64,000 bases of DNA from Photobacterium iliopiscarium (GCF_003026395.1 NZ_PYOO01000008.1:62001-126000); one strand, 5' to 3'; positions 47,117 to 57,405 are shown, numbered from the stretch's first letter. Notes: a model not told the origin generated them from the letters alone. Translations and numbers: made by a program.

Positions 47117-48952
47117 ATGAAGCTTAATATTAAAATTCTAAGGGGAGAAAGGGACGGATATCAATTTTCTTTACCTGCAATTACTTCATCTACAGCACCC
47201 ACCCAATGGGTAAAAGAAAATGAAGCAATTGAATTATCTTTTTCTGTTCCCTGTAATTATATTGATGCTGAACTTATTCTTTATGATCATAAAATTGGTG
47301 TAAGTTCTGTCTCATATGATAATGATGAAAGTAATTGTTACTTTAAATGGCTACCACAAAAAAAATGGGGAGGAAGGCAGGAATGCCTTTTTTTCAATTA
47401 TTTTGGGTTGGCAGAGCTTACAATTAAGCTCCAAGAACAAGATGGCACCTACACTTACATTAACTTTCAACCTATTGAAGTTTTAGCATCAAAAGCTAAC
47501 GCAAAAAATGTTGATTTAATGCTGCTATATCTGGCTAGATTAAATGATAATGAGTTACATTCTTTATTTCAAACTACAAAATATAATACTGGATTTAAAG
47601 AGGGAAATCATACTCCAATCAGTAACTTAGAAAGGTTAGAGTATAGCTTTAAACTACTTGTATCATTAATTCCAAATGTACTAAGAAAACCAATATCTAA
47701 ACTTCTTCCTGAACAAAAGGTAATCCATCCTAATGATCATCATGATTTTAACGATGAGTCATTAGGGTGGTTGATGTCTAACCTTTCCGTTATAAATGAG
47801 TGTGATGATATTCATCAATCACATTTACATTTTGAAAATCGAATGTATAGAGCCGATGCTCTTCAAATATCAGAGCTTAAAGAAAGTACTGATGTTTATG
47901 AAAATAGAGTTATACATGGTTTTATACAGTTATTGATAGTTGAGATATCTAATCAATTAAATTCATATGAGACTATTGATGAAAGTCAAACAACGGTTGC
48001 TTGCCCTCCAAATGGCTATGTATCTTTTTTTGATCAAGTGAAGAAATTTAAAAAACGTCTTTTAAGTGAGCAAGTCAATCGTTGTAAAACTCTTTTAAAC
48101 TCAGCAACTAATCTTAAGTTTCATTTAGAAAATCATTTAAGTGTTAGTCATGTATTAACACAGAGACCGATGCTTACATCTAAAGCTTCATCAAATCTTT
48201 CTTATCGAACGATTTTTATAGAATTTATTAACTGGTATGAAAAAAGTAAACCAGATTGGTCTGTATATGAGAATTTATTTGCGATAAAAAGTATTCCTAT
48301 TTTATTTGAATCTTATTGTTATTATCGAGTTGCTGAAGCGCTCAATAGTATTCTTCTTACAAATGATAGAGTTAATAGTTACTGGCAAGATAAATATGGA
48401 AATGAAATTATTCTTATCAGAGAGCCAACTTATTGGATGCCCCTAAATAAAAATATTTCTGATAGTAGGTTTATTAATTCTGAGGGGTTAACTGTTACCA
48501 AAACAGAGGTAAAAGCTAGATCCCATACGCATAAATATTCACACAGGTGTCCAGATATAGTTATCGAGGTTAAGCAATTAAATGGAGAGTTTAAATTAGC
48601 GGTTCTTGATGCTAAATATACTACAGAACTAATCGCTTCAGAGAAAAGGCTTCCTGAATGTACTATGAAGTACGTACACGGTATTCACCAGAAAGGAACC
48701 GGAAAAACAGTCGTCGATTCGATGACGATTTTATTCCCAGATCAATCTTCTTCTTTTAATAGTTTTCATGTCAAAGAACATGACCTTCTTAGCTTAAATC
48801 CTATAACACCATCTTTACAATGCTTGGGGGTAGAGCTATCAGACACACCTAAAGATAATTTAACATTAATTTTATCTAAACTACTAAAGTCTTTATTACC
48901 ACTTAATGAACAGAGCTTAAATACCTCGTTAGAAATAGAAAAAGAATTTTAA
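47117..48952 (+). CDS. McrC-like DUF2357 / PD-(D/E)XK nuclease
   Basis: This 611-residue protein has a C-terminal nuclease pattern: HRCPDIVIEV with D480, then LAVLDAKY with D498 and K500, matching PD-(D/E)XK. The N-terminal two thirds resemble DUF2357, the module found in McrC-type partners of AAA+ ATPases, with YENRVIHGFIQLL and IPILFESYCYYRVAEAL as typical stretches. It would be the cleavage subunit driven by the upstream ATPase. The genes are 13 bp apart and so co-transcribed. The protein ends ~450 bp before the pseudouridine synthase gene on the other strand. The substrate (modified DNA or RNA) cannot be read from sequence. Confidence 0.75.
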   Translation: MKLNIKILRGERDGYQFSLPAITSSTAPTQWVKENEAIELSFSVPCNYIDAELILYDHKIGVSSVSYDNDESNCYFKWLPQKKWGGRQECLFFNYFGLAELTIKLQEQDGTYTYINFQPIEVLASKANAKNVDLMLLYLARLNDNELHSLFQTTKYNTGFKEGNHTPISNLERLEYSFKLLVSLIPNVLRKPISKLLPEQKVIHPNDHHDFNDESLGWLMSNLSVINECDDIHQSHLHFENRMYRADALQISELKESTDVYENRVIHGFIQLLIVEISNQLNSYETIDESQTTVACPPNGYVSFFDQVKKFKKRLLSEQVNRCKTLLNSATNLKFHLENHLSVSHVLTQRPMLTSKASSNLSYRTIFIEFINWYEKSKPDWSVYENLFAIKSIPILFESYCYYRVAEALNSILLTNDRVNSYWQDKYGNEIILIREPTYWMPLNKNISDSRFINSEGLTVTKTEVKARSHTHKYSHRCPDIVIEVKQLNGEFKLAVLDAKYTTELIASEKRLPECTMKYVHGIHQKGTGKTVVDSMTILFPDQSSSFNSFHVKEHDLLSLNPITPSLQCLGVELSDTPKDNLTLILSKLLKSLLPLNEQSLNTSLEIEKEF

Positions 48953-49396
48953 ATTAGATGTGGTTAACAGTTGTTGACCACTTCTTGCTGCCAAATCAAA
49001 TCACTAAATAATTCCATCACAATCAGCTGTACTCTATATCAACGAACTTCCCCATCCATTTCACATAACATCTGTTATATCTACCAAATTTATAATTTAA
49101 TGAATCACAACGTTATATTAAAGCTTATTTGAAGTGTCTTTTTTAGGATAACTGCATTATTTTAAAAGGAATTATCATGAATTTTAATCGTGAAGTGTGA
49201 GTTAGAAGAATACTGTTAAATACAGCTATTTTTAGAGAAAAGTCATGCTATATATCGAGTGGTATTTAATTGTGGTTTATAACGTGCAAATTGTATTTTT
49301 AAGAAATATTCAGAACAGCCATGATAAAACAAATAAAAAAGCTAACATTCGCTTTATTGTTTGTTAGCTTTTTATATATGCGCTATCTAAACCGAC
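48953..49396. other. Intergenic region, right edge of the McrBC-like module
   Basis: An AT-rich stretch of ~440 bp with no convincing gene. It contains the bidirectional terminator at 49335-49373. Short ATG frames here stop within a few codons. The right boundary of the inserted McrBC-like module is probably within this region. Confidence 0.4.
49335..49373. terminator. Bidirectional intrinsic terminator
   Basis: The stem AAAAAAGCTAACA / TGTTAGCTTTTT encloses a ~13-nt loop and has A- and T-runs at either side. It lies between the McrC-like gene (plus) and the pseudouridine synthase (minus). Distance to the latter's stop is 24 bp. Confidence 0.85.
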
Positions 49397-51103
49397 TTAA
49401 AAATCGGCATCGACCTCAAACACCATAGGTTCGCCAGTGACAGGGTGGTTTAGGCCAAGGTATTGTGCATGTAGATGTAAGCGGTTTGCTTTTTGACCGT
49501 ATAAATCATCACCGACAATTGGCATGTTCATACCGTTTTGGTGGGCTGAGTGAATGCGTAGCTGGTGAGTTCTGCCTGTTTTAGGGTAATAATAGACCTT
49601 AGTTTTACCGTCTTTACGTTCGAGAACCTGCCATTTTGTGAGTGCAGGTTTGCCATGTTCATAACAGACTAATTGGCGTGGACGATCGTCTAAATCAACC
49701 CGCATTGGTAAGTTAATCTCACCATGATCCTGCTTTGCAATACCATCTAATAATGCCACATAACGCTTTTCTGCGGTACGGTTAATAAACTGTTGTTGTA
49801 GTGCTTTATGGGCGTCTTTAGTTAATGCAATTACAATTAGGCCTGATGTCGCCATATCTAAACGGTGGACAATTAAAGGGCTATTACTGTTAGGGAACAT
49901 CGCTTGCATGCGGCTATAAACTGAATCGGTGATGGTTTTACCAGGAACTGAAAGAAACTCTGCCGGTTTATTGATAACCACCATCGCATCGTCTTGATAC
50001 ACAATCTCTAGCTCTTTGCCTTCTGCTGGGTTTTGTAAGAGCGGATTAGCATCAATATCTAGTCCTGTTAGCATATGCTGTAAAATCGGTTCGCATTTGT
50101 TTTTGCAGGCTTCATAAAAGTATTTATGCTTGCGAATTTGCGCAGAAGGAGAGGCTCCCCACCAAAATTTAGCCATTGCTAACGGGGTTAAATGTTGCTT
50201 AAAAGCATACTGGAGTAATTTAACCGTGGCACAATCGCCAGCACCTTGTGGTGGCGTTTGGTCATTAAACAACGCATTGAGATCTTTTGTTTCACCATTT
50301 TGATTTAAGAATTGATATTGTGCGTAACGGTGTTGTTGTAATAATGCGGTTAAGGTTTCATATTCTGCTTTTAGAAGGGTAAGTGCAGAGGTATCAGATT
50401 GTAATTTATCGCTAATCTCACTGAGTGTTTGTGTCCACTGCTGGCGAATGGCTTTTTGTTGATGCTTATCAAACGCACTTTCACGGGCTAAACGATGGAA
50501 TTCTTGGGTCATAAATTCGCTATCGTGACTTTGTTCTGCCGCTTTACGTTGTAATTTACGTTGTTTGCGCTGTTCGATCATCTGTAAGCGAAATGATTCA
50601 GAGGCTAATTCAGCGTGATCTTGAGCGACCTGATATTGATGCTGCAACTGAATGTAACTTGGTTTGGATTCAATTGCGGTTATTTTAGTCGTCACTTCAT
50701 CAATCAAAACTTGTTGAGCCTTGATCGCAGGATCGATGTTTTGCTCATCAAATACCGGAGGAACAAAATGGGGCTGGTGTGCAAGATTGGCAATTTTATC
50801 TGAAAATGCAGATAAATAACCGAGTTCACCTTGTTGGTTTTGAACTAATAAAACCCCAAACATATGGCCAATTGCATCATTATTGTCTAATCCAAAATTA
50901 TGCTGCCATTGATCTTGAGTCGCGATATGTTGTTGTAATTCTTGAGCCGCTAACACACATAATGGATGAGGTGTGTAGCAAAATGGAAACGTAAAACGCT
51001 CAGGTAGCGGTAGCGTATCAATAGCGGCAATGAAGCGAGTAAAATGATGATCTGATGCGTGCATGATGGTATCTATTACGAACAAGGGCGGCGATTCTAG
51101 CAT
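49397..51103 (-). CDS. RluA-family pseudouridine synthase with long N-terminal extension
   Basis: This 568-residue protein has an RluA-type pseudouridine synthase domain at its C-terminus (from ~residue 365). IVHRLDMATSGLIVIAL contains the catalytic Asp, preceded by LEIVYQDDAMVVINKP and followed by RTHQLRIHSAHQ. The first ~350 residues form an extension with a basic helical/coiled segment (RLQMIEQRKQRKLQRKAAEQ) and a cysteine-containing zone (GAGDCATVKLLQYAF). I recall proteins of this size annotated simply as RluA-family synthases in Vibrionaceae. The exact RNA target is unknown. Monocistronic. Confidence 0.88.
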   Translation of the reverse strand: MLESPPLFVIDTIMHASDHHFTRFIAAIDTLPLPERFTFPFCYTPHPLCVLAAQELQQHIATQDQWQHNFGLDNNDAIGHMFGVLLVQNQQGELGYLSAFSDKIANLAHQPHFVPPVFDEQNIDPAIKAQQVLIDEVTTKITAIESKPSYIQLQHQYQVAQDHAELASESFRLQMIEQRKQRKLQRKAAEQSHDSEFMTQEFHRLARESAFDKHQQKAIRQQWTQTLSEISDKLQSDTSALTLLKAEYETLTALLQQHRYAQYQFLNQNGETKDLNALFNDQTPPQGAGDCATVKLLQYAFKQHLTPLAMAKFWWGASPSAQIRKHKYFYEACKNKCEPILQHMLTGLDIDANPLLQNPAEGKELEIVYQDDAMVVINKPAEFLSVPGKTITDSVYSRMQAMFPNSNSPLIVHRLDMATSGLIVIALTKDAHKALQQQFINRTAEKRYVALLDGIAKQDHGEINLPMRVDLDDRPRQLVCYEHGKPALTKWQVLERKDGKTKVYYYPKTGRTHQLRIHSAHQNGMNMPIVGDDLYGQKANRLHLHAQYLGLNHPVTGEPMVFEVDADF

Positions 51104-51320
51104 TTCTAACGTAAAATTTCGAGTTAACGTCAGTAAACTATTTTATTGAGTATTTAATCATAGGCACAATATATTTTTATATTTAATTTATACCTCGCGA
51201 GTGGAATTATATTAAATCTCAAAATTTGAGTATTAATATTACTTTTTTATGATAGAGACATTTTAAAACTTTAGGCTTATAGTCAATTCCAGATATTTAA
51301 GATAATTACCGAGGCGTATC

Positions 51321-51602
51321 ATGAGCTTAAAAATCAAATGTGAACATATGGAATTAACTGATTCAATTAAATCATCAGTTGCTGGTTATATCGAAGAAAT
51401 GATGGTTATCGATCCTGAATTTAAACATATTCATGTTGATATTATCAAAGAAGATACAGGTTATGCTGTTGATTTAAAAATGGATACAGAAGAGTTTAAT
51501 AAAGTAAGTGCTAAAGCTCATAATGTAAATTTAGATGAGTGTATGAAAGAAGCATTTTTCCATTTTGCAAAAGTAATTGAAAAGAAAGAGGCTCACCAAT
51601 AA
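51321..51602 (+). CDS. HPF/RaiA-family ribosome-associated protein
   Basis: This 93-residue protein starts MSLKIKCEHMELTDSIKSSV and continues with alternating strand and helix as in short HPF (hibernation promoting factor) and RaiA. Hallmarks are the N-terminal MELTDSIK segment and the closing helix NLDECMKEAFFHFAKVIEKK. It is less basic than canonical HPF, so binding to the ribosome is likely but not certain. GAGG lies upstream of the start and an intrinsic terminator lies 24 bp after the stop. Single-gene unit. Confidence 0.7.
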   Translation: MSLKIKCEHMELTDSIKSSVAGYIEEMMVIDPEFKHIHVDIIKEDTGYAVDLKMDTEEFNKVSAKAHNVNLDECMKEAFFHFAKVIEKKEAHQ

Positions 51603-51626
51603 TAGGTGGCGCGAACAAGAATAAAG

Positions 51627-51652
51627 AAAAGGCTCTTATTTGAGCCTTTTTT
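51627..51652 (+). terminator. Intrinsic terminator after the HPF-like gene
   Basis: The stem AAAAGGCTC / GAGCCTTTT (51627-51635 and 51642-51650) has a 6-nt loop and T-run and sits 24 bp after the HPF-like stop codon. Confidence 0.9.
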
Positions 51653-51713
51653 ATTATGTATTAATTGGTTATTTTAGAATATTAAAATTGTTAAAATAAA
51701 AAGAGAATACAGA

Positions 51714-52214
51714 TTAATTATTGATTACTTGACGGGTTGTAACTAAACAAATATCAGGTAATTGATCAGTTAAAAAAGCCTGTTTGCCTTTAATACGTTT
51801 ACTATTTAAAACGTAAGTTCTGTCATTGAGTTTGCCTTGAAAATCCCATTTACTGAATGCTTCGTGGCGTGCATCTGAACAAGATGTTTGTAATACGTAA
51901 CTTTCAGTGACCGATGTATCACAACCTCCCGCTATATTTTTTATACCGTGAAAGGTGACATGGCTATCACGATCTCGATAGCTGGTTACTGCTAGCGCAT
52001 TAAAGAGGTGAACATCAGTAGGCTTATCATTATAAGATAAAATGCGATGTGGATTTGTCTTTAATGTTACTTCTGCTAATTGTATTAATTCACTCGAACA
52101 AGGGTTGTTTAAATGTTTTACCACATTGTCCATTGATGTTTTGGCATTAACTGGCGCGATTAATACACTGGCTAATAAGCAGAAACTGGCAACTAAAATA
52201 TGTACACCTTTCAT
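51714..52214 (-). CDS. Exported protein of unknown function, 166 residues
   Basis: The protein has a clear signal peptide (VHILVASFCLLASVLIAPVNA) and a mature part with three or more Cys residues (NNPCSSEL, GGCDTSV, TSCSDARHE), which could form disulfides in the periplasm. I recognise no family. It lies 14 bp after the PCuAC-like gene on the same strand and so probably is the last gene of the cyo-copper operon, although a role in oxidase assembly is only inferred from position. Confidence 0.65.
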   Translation of the reverse strand: MKGVHILVASFCLLASVLIAPVNAKTSMDNVVKHLNNPCSSELIQLAEVTLKTNPHRILSYNDKPTDVHLFNALAVTSYRDRDSHVTFHGIKNIAGGCDTSVTESYVLQTSCSDARHEAFSKWDFQGKLNDRTYVLNSKRIKGKQAFLTDQLPDICLVTTRQVINN

Positions 52215-52228
52215 ACACTACCCCCACA

Positions 52229-52732
52229 TTAATACTTTTTAATTGGCACGACTAAAAGCTGTACATCGAACTGTTTACCATTGTCTTGTTGCATGGTTAC
52301 GGTGATCACTTGATTTGGTTTAAGATCTTGTTTGACACCCATAAACATTAGATGATATCCCTTGCTTGCAAGAATTAGGTTGCCATTAGCAGGGATCTCA
52401 AGTTTATCCACTTTACGCATTGCCATCGTATTATCACGCATAAACATACGGTGAAATTCTGTATGTTTAGCAATGGCAGTGCTTGCGCTAACGAGAGTGA
52501 TTGCTGTATCTCCATTATTGATGATCTTCATGTAGCCAGCGCTAACACTCGCGCCTGGGATCGTGGCTTTTGCGGTTGCATTTTCAATCGTTAGTACGGC
52601 ATTTACTTTTTGAACCTCAGTGTAGTTTTGCTGAGATTGAACATGGTTGTCGGCATGAGTTACATCCGCTGCAAAAGCCGTAGCATGAAAACAACTCATT
52701 AATAATGCAAGGTACAAGGCACTTCTTTTCAT
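52229..52732 (-). CDS. Periplasmic copper chaperone PCu(A)C-like
   Basis: This 167-residue exported protein has a signal peptide (YLALLMSCFHATAFA) and the DUF461/PCuAC core. The copper-binding H-M...H-x-M layout is visible: HTEFHRMFMRDNTMAMRKVD and later SKGYHLMFMGVKQDL. Such proteins pass Cu(I) to SCO1 or directly to respiratory oxidases. Being directly after the SCO1 gene in the cyo operon fits copper delivery to the CuB site of the bo3 oxidase. Confidence 0.88.
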   Translation of the reverse strand: MKRSALYLALLMSCFHATAFAADVTHADNHVQSQQNYTEVQKVNAVLTIENATAKATIPGASVSAGYMKIINNGDTAITLVSASTAIAKHTEFHRMFMRDNTMAMRKVDKLEIPANGNLILASKGYHLMFMGVKQDLKPNQVITVTMQQDNGKQFDVQLLVVPIKKY

Positions 52733-52741
52733 TGTTATCTC

Positions 52742-53362
52742 CTATTTTTTAGCAATGGTTTTTTCATAAATACGTTCAATGCCCGCAGCTAATTCGACTG
52801 GGGTCGTGTTGTGGCTCATCGCTCCCACTAGCTTGCCTGTGTCATCAATAATGTAGAAACGTGAAGAGTGATCGACGGTATAGCTTAATTCAGATGATTC
52901 CATATCAACAATGTCAAAATAAACACCATATTGTTTCGTTAAAGCGTCTATTTGTTGGTTGGTACCGGTTAAGCCAATAACACGATCATCGAAGTATTTA
53001 GCGAATTTATTTAATGACACTAAATTATCGCGTTCGGGATCGACACTGACGAATAATCCTTGTACATGTTGATAGGTTGCAGGTAATAAGCGTGAAAAAG
53101 CGGCTGATAATGTTCCCATAGAAGAGGGACAGACTTCAGCACAGTTTAAAAAACCAAAATAGAGCACCACAATATTGCCTTTAAATTGATCAAGGCTGAC
53201 ATTGCCGTTAATACTGTTTAGTTCAAATGGACCGCCAAGATCTTTTAGCGGTTTTACATTCTCACCAACAGGGGTTGTGGTGTTATAAATATAGCTTCCC
53301 ATTAAGGTAGCGAGAAACAGAGCGCCAAAAAGAAGCACTATTTTAGTTGGATTTTTGGTCAT
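52742..53362 (-). CDS. SCO1/SenC/PrrC-family copper protein
   Basis: This 206-residue protein has one N-terminal membrane anchor (IVLLFGALFLATLMGSYIY) and a thioredoxin-like domain with the copper/thiol motif C74-A-E-V-C78 (FLNCAEVCPSSMGTL) and a distal His in TVDHSSRFYIID. SCO proteins metallate cytochrome oxidases. The start overlaps the cyoE stop by 4 bp. This is an extension of the classic cyoABCDE operon. Confidence 0.92.
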   Translation of the reverse strand: MTKNPTKIVLLFGALFLATLMGSYIYNTTTPVGENVKPLKDLGGPFELNSINGNVSLDQFKGNIVVLYFGFLNCAEVCPSSMGTLSAAFSRLLPATYQHVQGLFVSVDPERDNLVSLNKFAKYFDDRVIGLTGTNQQIDALTKQYGVYFDIVDMESSELSYTVDHSSRFYIIDDTGKLVGAMSHNTTPVELAAGIERIYEKTIAKK

Positions 53363-54276
53363 GAATGCTGCTCCATTATTACAGCTGGAAGTGCATTAAC
53401 TTGATAGTTTTCGTCAAGACTTTCAGATGAAAAATCCAGTGATATCAAGGTGCAAAATACCATGATGTTAAAAATAGAGCTTAACAGCATTTTTTTACCC
53501 CACTGAGCATTAGGGACTTTTTGATAACCCACTTTGGCAATATACAGCCAATGTAAGCTCACTAATCCCATTCCTAATGCATACCAGCTACCCACATAGC
53601 CAAGGTAAGTTAGTGTTAATGCTGCCATCGCAAAGGCAATGATATAACCAATGATATGGTAACGTGCGCGAGCAATACCGATTTCAACAGGTAAGACAGG
53701 AATTGAGGCTGATTTATAATCATCGAAACGGTAAATCGCAATCGCGTATGAGTGCGGAATTTGCCATAAACAAAAAGTAATAAACAGTATTGCCGCACCG
53801 CTATCAAATTGCCCTGTTACAGCGCAATAACCGATAACGGGAGGACAAGCGCCTGATAAGCCGCCAATTAAGGTACCGTGAATTGATTTACGTTTGAAAT
53901 AGAGGCTATATAAGCCAACGTAAACTACAAAACCAAGCACACCAAACTGAAAGGCGACGGTGGAAGTGTATTTATAAAGTGTAAAAAAACCGCCAACGCA
54001 TAATATTGTTGCCCAAATTAATGCATAAGAGATGGGAACAATTTTTTTGACTAATTCACGCTCACAAGTACGTTTCATTAATTTGTCGATATCTATATCG
54101 ATGACATTATTGAACACGCAACCTGATGCGACAATCAAGGTGGTACCAATACAGACAGCTAAGAGTAATACGCCATCAATATTGCCTTGAGATGCCAGTA
54201 ATACACCACCGATGGCTGCAATGAGATTGCCACCGATAATGCCCGGTTTGGTCAGTTTCAGATAAGGTTTAATCAT
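53359..54276 (-). CDS. cyoE: Protoheme IX farnesyltransferase (heme O synthase)
   Basis: This 305-residue polytopic prenyltransferase converts heme B to heme O for the bo3 oxidase. The prenyl-diphosphate binding motif NNVIDIDIDKLMKRT and the second conserved loop YRFDDYKSASIPVLPVEIG are visible. Around eight or nine hydrophobic segments match the UbiA fold. It lies 13 bp after cyoD and overlaps SCO1. AGGAGG precedes the start. Confidence 0.95.
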   Translation of the reverse strand: MIKPYLKLTKPGIIGGNLIAAIGGVLLASQGNIDGVLLLAVCIGTTLIVASGCVFNNVIDIDIDKLMKRTCERELVKKIVPISYALIWATILCVGGFFTLYKYTSTVAFQFGVLGFVVYVGLYSLYFKRKSIHGTLIGGLSGACPPVIGYCAVTGQFDSGAAILFITFCLWQIPHSYAIAIYRFDDYKSASIPVLPVEIGIARARYHIIGYIIAFAMAALTLTYLGYVGSWYALGMGLVSLHWLYIAKVGYQKVPNAQWGKKMLLSSIFNIMVFCTLISLDFSSESLDENYQVNALPAVIMEQHS

Positions 54277-54289
54277 AGAACCTCCTTGA

Positions 54290-54658
54290 TCAATGACCCA
54301 TTAGCATGTTGTGGTTTAAGTGATCCATGATCCACAACGAACCAATAAGAATAATAGCCACAATAACGACCACGAATACAGCTGACGACGTATTCCACAT
54401 TTGTTCCGATGAGGTGTTCATATGCAAGAAGAACACCAGCTGGACTAATATCTGTGCAACAGCGAACATCATGATCACACCAATAATAAATTGGGTTGAA
54501 CCGACGCCAGCCATCACCATTGCAAAAGGTACAATGGTTAAAATAATAGAGAATACTAGCCCTCGAACATATTCTTTTACGCTGCCGTGAGCTTGGCCGC
54601 CTTGACCATGCGCGGTTGAATGTTCGTTAGTCGAGTGTTGGTTAGTTGAATTGCCCAT
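54290..54658 (-). CDS. cyoD: Cytochrome bo3 ubiquinol oxidase subunit IV
   Basis: This 122-residue protein has a His/Gly-rich N-terminus (HSTAHGQGGQAHGSVKEYVR) and three membrane segments, the layout of CyoD. Segments FSIILTIVPFAMVMAGV and AVAQILVQLVFFLHMN are typical. It overlaps the cyoC stop by one base, so the pair is translationally coupled. Confidence 0.94.
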   Translation of the reverse strand: MGNSTNQHSTNEHSTAHGQGGQAHGSVKEYVRGLVFSIILTIVPFAMVMAGVGSTQFIIGVIMMFAVAQILVQLVFFLHMNTSSEQMWNTSSAVFVVVIVAIILIGSLWIMDHLNHNMLMGH

Positions 54659-55305
54659 TACAATACTCCCATTAAGTAAACCACACTGAACACACAGATC
54701 CAGATAACATCAAGGAAGTGCCAGAACAAACTTAAACAGGCTAAACGTGTTTTATTCTCTGTAGAAAATCCGTCCCGTTTAAAATGGAACACCAATACAA
54801 TCATCCACATTAAGCCTGCAAAAACGTGGAGTCCGTGAGTGGCAACTAAACCGTAAAATGCTGACCAGTAGGCACTACTATGGAATGTCGCGCCTTCACT
54901 AGTAAAATGATAGAACTCATACAGTTCCATAATTAAAAAAGACAAACCAAGCCCAAACGTAATGGCTAACCATTTGAACATACCTTTAATGTCTTCATGG
55001 TTGGCTTTGAGCATTGCCATGCCGAATGTAAAACTACTAAACAGTAACAGTGCCGTTTCTGTTAATACAAAACCAAGATTGAACAGTTCCTTAGGTTCAA
55101 TTAAGCCAGCAAAGCTATTTGAATAAACAGCGTAAACTGCAAATAAAGTACCGAATAATAAGCAGTCACTAAGGATGTAAATCCAAAATCCAAAAATAGT
55201 ATCGCCAGCATAGTCGTGATGGTCATGATCAACGAGTTCATGACTGTCATTAGACTGAGCAGGAACATTGAGATTGAAGGTGTCTTTTACTTCTGTAGTC
55301 ATCAT
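54658..55305 (-). CDS. cyoC: Cytochrome bo3 ubiquinol oxidase subunit III
   Basis: This 215-residue protein has five membrane segments, as expected for CyoC. GFWIYILSDCLLFGTLFAVY at the first segment and ATHGLHVFAGLMWMIVLV near the fourth are family-typical. The frame begins with two Met codons (55305, 55302). The intergenic gap after cyoB is 12 bp. Confidence 0.95.
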   Translation of the reverse strand: MMTTEVKDTFNLNVPAQSNDSHELVDHDHHDYAGDTIFGFWIYILSDCLLFGTLFAVYAVYSNSFAGLIEPKELFNLGFVLTETALLLFSSFTFGMAMLKANHEDIKGMFKWLAITFGLGLSFLIMELYEFYHFTSEGATFHSSAYWSAFYGLVATHGLHVFAGLMWMIVLVFHFKRDGFSTENKTRLACLSLFWHFLDVIWICVFSVVYLMGVL

Positions 55306-55317
55306 TGCTCTCGCCCC

Positions 55318-57405
55318 TTATGCTATGGAATCAGCTGGTTTTAGATCGGATGGATCGAAATCATCATCATCTTCACCATCTTTGTGTTCAGCGGTCTTCT
55401 CACCGCGTGCTTTAGCAAGATGTTTACGTTCAATTGCTTCCACTTCAGAGACTTCAACATAGTAATCTTTACTGCGCTGAAAGCTGTAAACGATCCAAGA
55501 AGCAATCATGCCAATGGTTCCAGCAATGACCATCCACCAGATATGCCAAATGAAAGCAAAACCAAACATTAATGAGAACATACTGATAACCACACCTGCC
55601 CAGGTGTTTTTAGGCATATGGATTCGCTTATAACGTTCAGGCTCTTGATAAGCTAAACCATGTTCTTTGGCGTAATAATGCTCGTCACGATCATGAATCT
55701 TAGGCAGTAATGCAAAGTTATAAAACGGCGGAGGGGATGATGTCGCCCATTCTAATGTACGACCATTCCATGGATCACCAGTAAGATCTAGGTTCTGTTT
55801 TCGATCACGAATACTGACGAATATTTGGTAGAACTGAACCGCAATACCTGCTGCAACAATACAGACACCAAAGGCTGCTACCCATAAATAAGGTGCCCAT
55901 TCTGGATTATCTGCGACATTTAGACGGCGAGTCATGCCGTTAAAACCAAGCACATAGACAGGCATAAAGGCCACGAAGAAACCGACGGTCCAAAGTGCAC
56001 ATGAGATCTTACCAAGACGTTCATCAAGGGTGAATCCTGTGGCTTTCGGGAACCAGTAAGTAAGTCCGGCAAAGTAACCAAAGAGCGCGCCACCGATAAT
56101 CACGTTATGGAAGTGGGCAATAACGAATAAGCTGTTGTGTAGCACAAAGTTAGCCGCAGGGATTGCAAGCATTACTCCCGTCATACCACCAATAGTAAAG
56201 GTGATTAAAAACGCAATTGTCCACCACATGCTGGCACTGAACTCGACTCGTCCTTTATACATGGTAAACAACCAGTTAAAGATTTTAACTCCGGTTGGAA
56301 TTGAAATAATCATGGTTGCGATACCAAAGAAGGCGTTAACACTTGCACCTGCGCCCATGGTAAAGAAGTGATGCAGCCAAACGATAAATGACAACACCAT
56401 AATTACCATTGTTGCCCACACCAATGATGTGTAACCAAATAGACGTTTGCGTGAGAACGTGGCTGTAATTTCAGAGAAAATACCGAAAGCAGGCAGCACC
56501 AGAATATAAACTTCAGGGTGACCCCATGCCCAGATTAGGTTGACGTACATCATTTGGTTACCACCCATATCAGTAGTAAAGAAATGAGTACCAACATAAC
56601 GATCGAGTGTTAGCAGAGTTAAGGTAACCGTTAAAATAGGGAAGGCAAGTACAATCAGTGCGTTGGCACACAGTGATGTCCATGTAAACACGGGCATTTG
56701 CATCATTTTCATGCCAGGTGCACGCATGCGAAGGATGGTAACAACAAAGTTAATCCCCGTTAGTAGTGTACCTATACCTGATATTTGCAGTGACCATAAC
56801 CAATAATCAACCCCGACCCAAGGATTAGCATCCATACCTGAAAGTGGCGGGTAGGCTAACCAGCCTGTTGCTGCAAACTCACCAACAAAAAGGGACATGT
56901 TAATTAGAATAACGCCAACAACGAAGAGCCAAAAACTCAAGGAATTTAAAAAGGGGAAGGCAACATCGCGAGCACCTATCTGCAATGGCACGATAATATT
57001 CATTAGACCCACTACAAATGGCATCGCAACGAAGAAAATCATGATCACGCCATGAGCGGTAAAGACTTGGTCATAGTGTTCTGGTGGCAGATAACTGGCA
57101 TCAATGGTAGATGCTGCCTGTTGAGATCGCATTAATATCGCATCAGAAAACCCCCGTACGAGCATCACCATTGATACGATGATGTACATAATACCTATCT
57201 TTTTATGATCGACAGAGGTAAACCATTCACTCCATAAGTAGTGCCATTTTTTTTGATAGGTAATTAAGCCTAATAGCCCTAATCCGCCAAGCACTACGGC
57301 CATCATGACTGGAAAAACAACTGGATCGGTAAAGGGAATGACATCCCAATTTAATTTGCCGAAAACCGGATCCGCTTCGGCGTATACATCGCCTTTATAG
57401 GCCAT
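55318..57405 (-). CDS. cyoB: Cytochrome bo3 ubiquinol oxidase subunit I
   Basis: The start is ATG 57405 ([12 protein letters not shown]), preceded by AGGAG, although the frame is open from 57429. The product has 695 residues. Subunit I holds heme b, heme o3 and CuB. Visible signatures are the heme-ligand stretch [15 protein letters not shown], the CuB/His-Tyr crosslink motif [26 protein letters not shown] and [12 protein letters not shown]. About 15 membrane segments are expected. The acidic tail ([17 protein letters not shown]) is unusually long. The gene overlaps cyoA by 11 bp. Confidence 0.96.
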   Translation of the reverse strand: MAYKGDVYAEADPVFGKLNWDVIPFTDPVVFPVMMAVVLGGLGLLGLITYQKKWHYLWSEWFTSVDHKKIGIMYIIVSMVMLVRGFSDAILMRSQQAASTIDASYLPPEHYDQVFTAHGVIMIFFVAMPFVVGLMNIIVPLQIGARDVAFPFLNSLSFWLFVVGVILINMSLFVGEFAATGWLAYPPLSGMDANPWVGVDYWLWSLQISGIGTLLTGINFVVTILRMRAPGMKMMQMPVFTWTSLCANALIVLAFPILTVTLTLLTLDRYVGTHFFTTDMGGNQMMYVNLIWAWGHPEVYILVLPAFGIFSEITATFSRKRLFGYTSLVWATMVIMVLSFIVWLHHFFTMGAGASVNAFFGIATMIISIPTGVKIFNWLFTMYKGRVEFSASMWWTIAFLITFTIGGMTGVMLAIPAANFVLHNSLFVIAHFHNVIIGGALFGYFAGLTYWFPKATGFTLDERLGKISCALWTVGFFVAFMPVYVLGFNGMTRRLNVADNPEWAPYLWVAAFGVCIVAAGIAVQFYQIFVSIRDRKQNLDLTGDPWNGRTLEWATSSPPPFYNFALLPKIHDRDEHYYAKEHGLAYQEPERYKRIHMPKNTWAGVVISMFSLMFGFAFIWHIWWMVIAGTIGMIASWIVYSFQRSKDYYVEVSEVEAIERKHLAKARGEKTAEHKDGEDDDDFDPSDLKPADSIA

